The notes beneath the pieces were generated by a model. It worked only from the letters and a program-made list of their open reading frames with translations. It made no database searches and was not told the DNA's origin. A stretch of 12,873 nucleotides of DNA from Halovenus sp. (GTDB lineage: Archaea > Halobacteriota > Halobacteria > Halobacteriales > Haloarculaceae), in assembly GCA_028275145.1 (NCBI GenBank), contig JAQCNG010000355.1, positions 1-12,873 of the forward strand. Reading direction: 5' to 3'. The translations under genes and the position numbers were made by a program. The number at the start of each line of letters is the position of its first letter. Position 1 is the first letter of the stretch. Shown one piece after another: positions 12,565 through 12,873 of this stretch.

Positions 12565-12873
12565 TCAGGAGAACTCCTCGGTGATATCCGCCGAGGAGAT
12601 GATACCGACGTAGTCCCCGCCGTCGAGGACCGGCAGGTGACTGATACCGAAGGTGGTCATCATCGCGGCGGCCTCGCCGGCCCGGAGCGTTGGCGGCACC
12701 GTCTCGACAGACTCGGTCATCAGGTCCGACACCTCGAGGGCAGAGCTGTCTTTCTCCTGTGCGACTGCCTGCATGATATCGGAACTCGTGATTATCGAGG
12801 GAGGACTGGTCGTCACCAGCAGCGCGTGAATGTCCTCGGAGCGCATCCGCTTTGCCGCCTCGCTCACGGATTC
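12565..12873 (-). CDS. CBS-domain protein (5' part outside the window)
   Basis: The minus-strand frame is open from the right edge to TGA at 12565-12567, giving at least 103 residues. It begins within a CBS domain (ESVSEAAKRMRSEDIHALLV, then IITSSDIMQAVAQE) and contains a second one (VSDLMTESVETVPPTLRAGEAAAMM, FGISHLPVLDGGDYVGIISSADI). Paired CBS domains bind adenosine nucleotides and regulate enzymes or channels. A GTG at 12865-12867 could be a start, but it lies in the middle of the conserved SVSEAA motif, so the true start is upstream. Haloarchaeal genomes encode many stand-alone two-CBS proteins of about 130-150 residues; this is probably one of them. Confidence 0.88.
   Translation of the reverse strand, partial: ESVSEAAKRMRSEDIHALLVTTSPPSIITSSDIMQAVAQEKDSSALEVSDLMTESVETVPPTLRAGEAAAMMTTFGISHLPVLDGGDYVGIISSADITEEFS

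Noticed and set aside
1..12873. Search for CRISPR, toxin-antitoxin, defence, prophage or IS elements
   Set aside because: No direct-repeat arrays, transposase motifs, integrase, nuclease or helicase genes or terminal repeats were seen. The genes are mainly housekeeping.

Overview
The window looks like a chromosomal segment of a haloarchaeon (class Halobacteria). The GC content is high, the proteins are strongly acidic, and the gene families are archaeal: ribosomal protein S8e, MptE-type pterin pyrophosphokinase, an AbrB-PhoU fusion and a PadR-type wHTH. Several genes have TATA-like elements about 23-30 nt upstream of the start codon, as expected for leaderless transcripts. The genus cannot be fixed from the sequence alone. 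No tRNA, rRNA, CRISPR array, insertion sequence or prophage is visible. Most of the region is core metabolism.

Layout. Positions 1-1636 (+) hold the end of a phenylacetyl-CoA epoxidase operon: paaB (3' end only), paaC, paaD and a 55-residue zinc-ribbon ORF. The last two are the two halves of bacterial PaaD, encoded by overlapping genes. Converging on it at 1641-3508 (-) is a folate/pterin operon, folP then mptE, with a TGATG overlap. From 3625 come S8e (+), a convergent AbrB-PhoU regulator (-), an AT-rich regulatory gap and a small Tat lipoprotein (+). Positions 5802-6871 (-) hold a padR-hydrolase pair, again with a TGATG overlap, and 6970-7935 (-) an HSL-family esterase. Positions 7975-9870 (-) hold hemC-hemD of tetrapyrrole synthesis. 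A small wHTH regulator (9969-10370, -) diverges from L-threonine aldolase (10509-11525, +). After a decayed gene remnant comes FAD-dependent thymidylate synthase thyX (11794-12543, +). A CBS-domain protein (-) runs off the right edge.

How the genes fit together. MptE and FolP supply pterin/folate; ThyX consumes methylene-tetrahydrofolate and threonine aldolase releases glycine, so several genes touch one-carbon metabolism, although they are not one operon. HemC and HemD catalyse consecutive steps to uroporphyrinogen III. PaaB, PaaC, PaaD and the zinc ribbon belong to the ring-epoxidising complex of aerobic phenylacetate degradation.

I do not see an undescribed multi-gene system. The points most worth following up are: (i) a sharp codon-composition mosaic inside thyX; (ii) a PaaC that keeps both ExxH motifs which, as I recall, E. 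coli PaaC has lost; (iii) PaaD split into two overlapping ORFs; (iv) a FolP with several altered signature motifs and an unassigned C-terminal domain; (v) an inverted repeat on the padR promoter; and (vi) a frameshifted remnant between the threonine aldolase gene and thyX.
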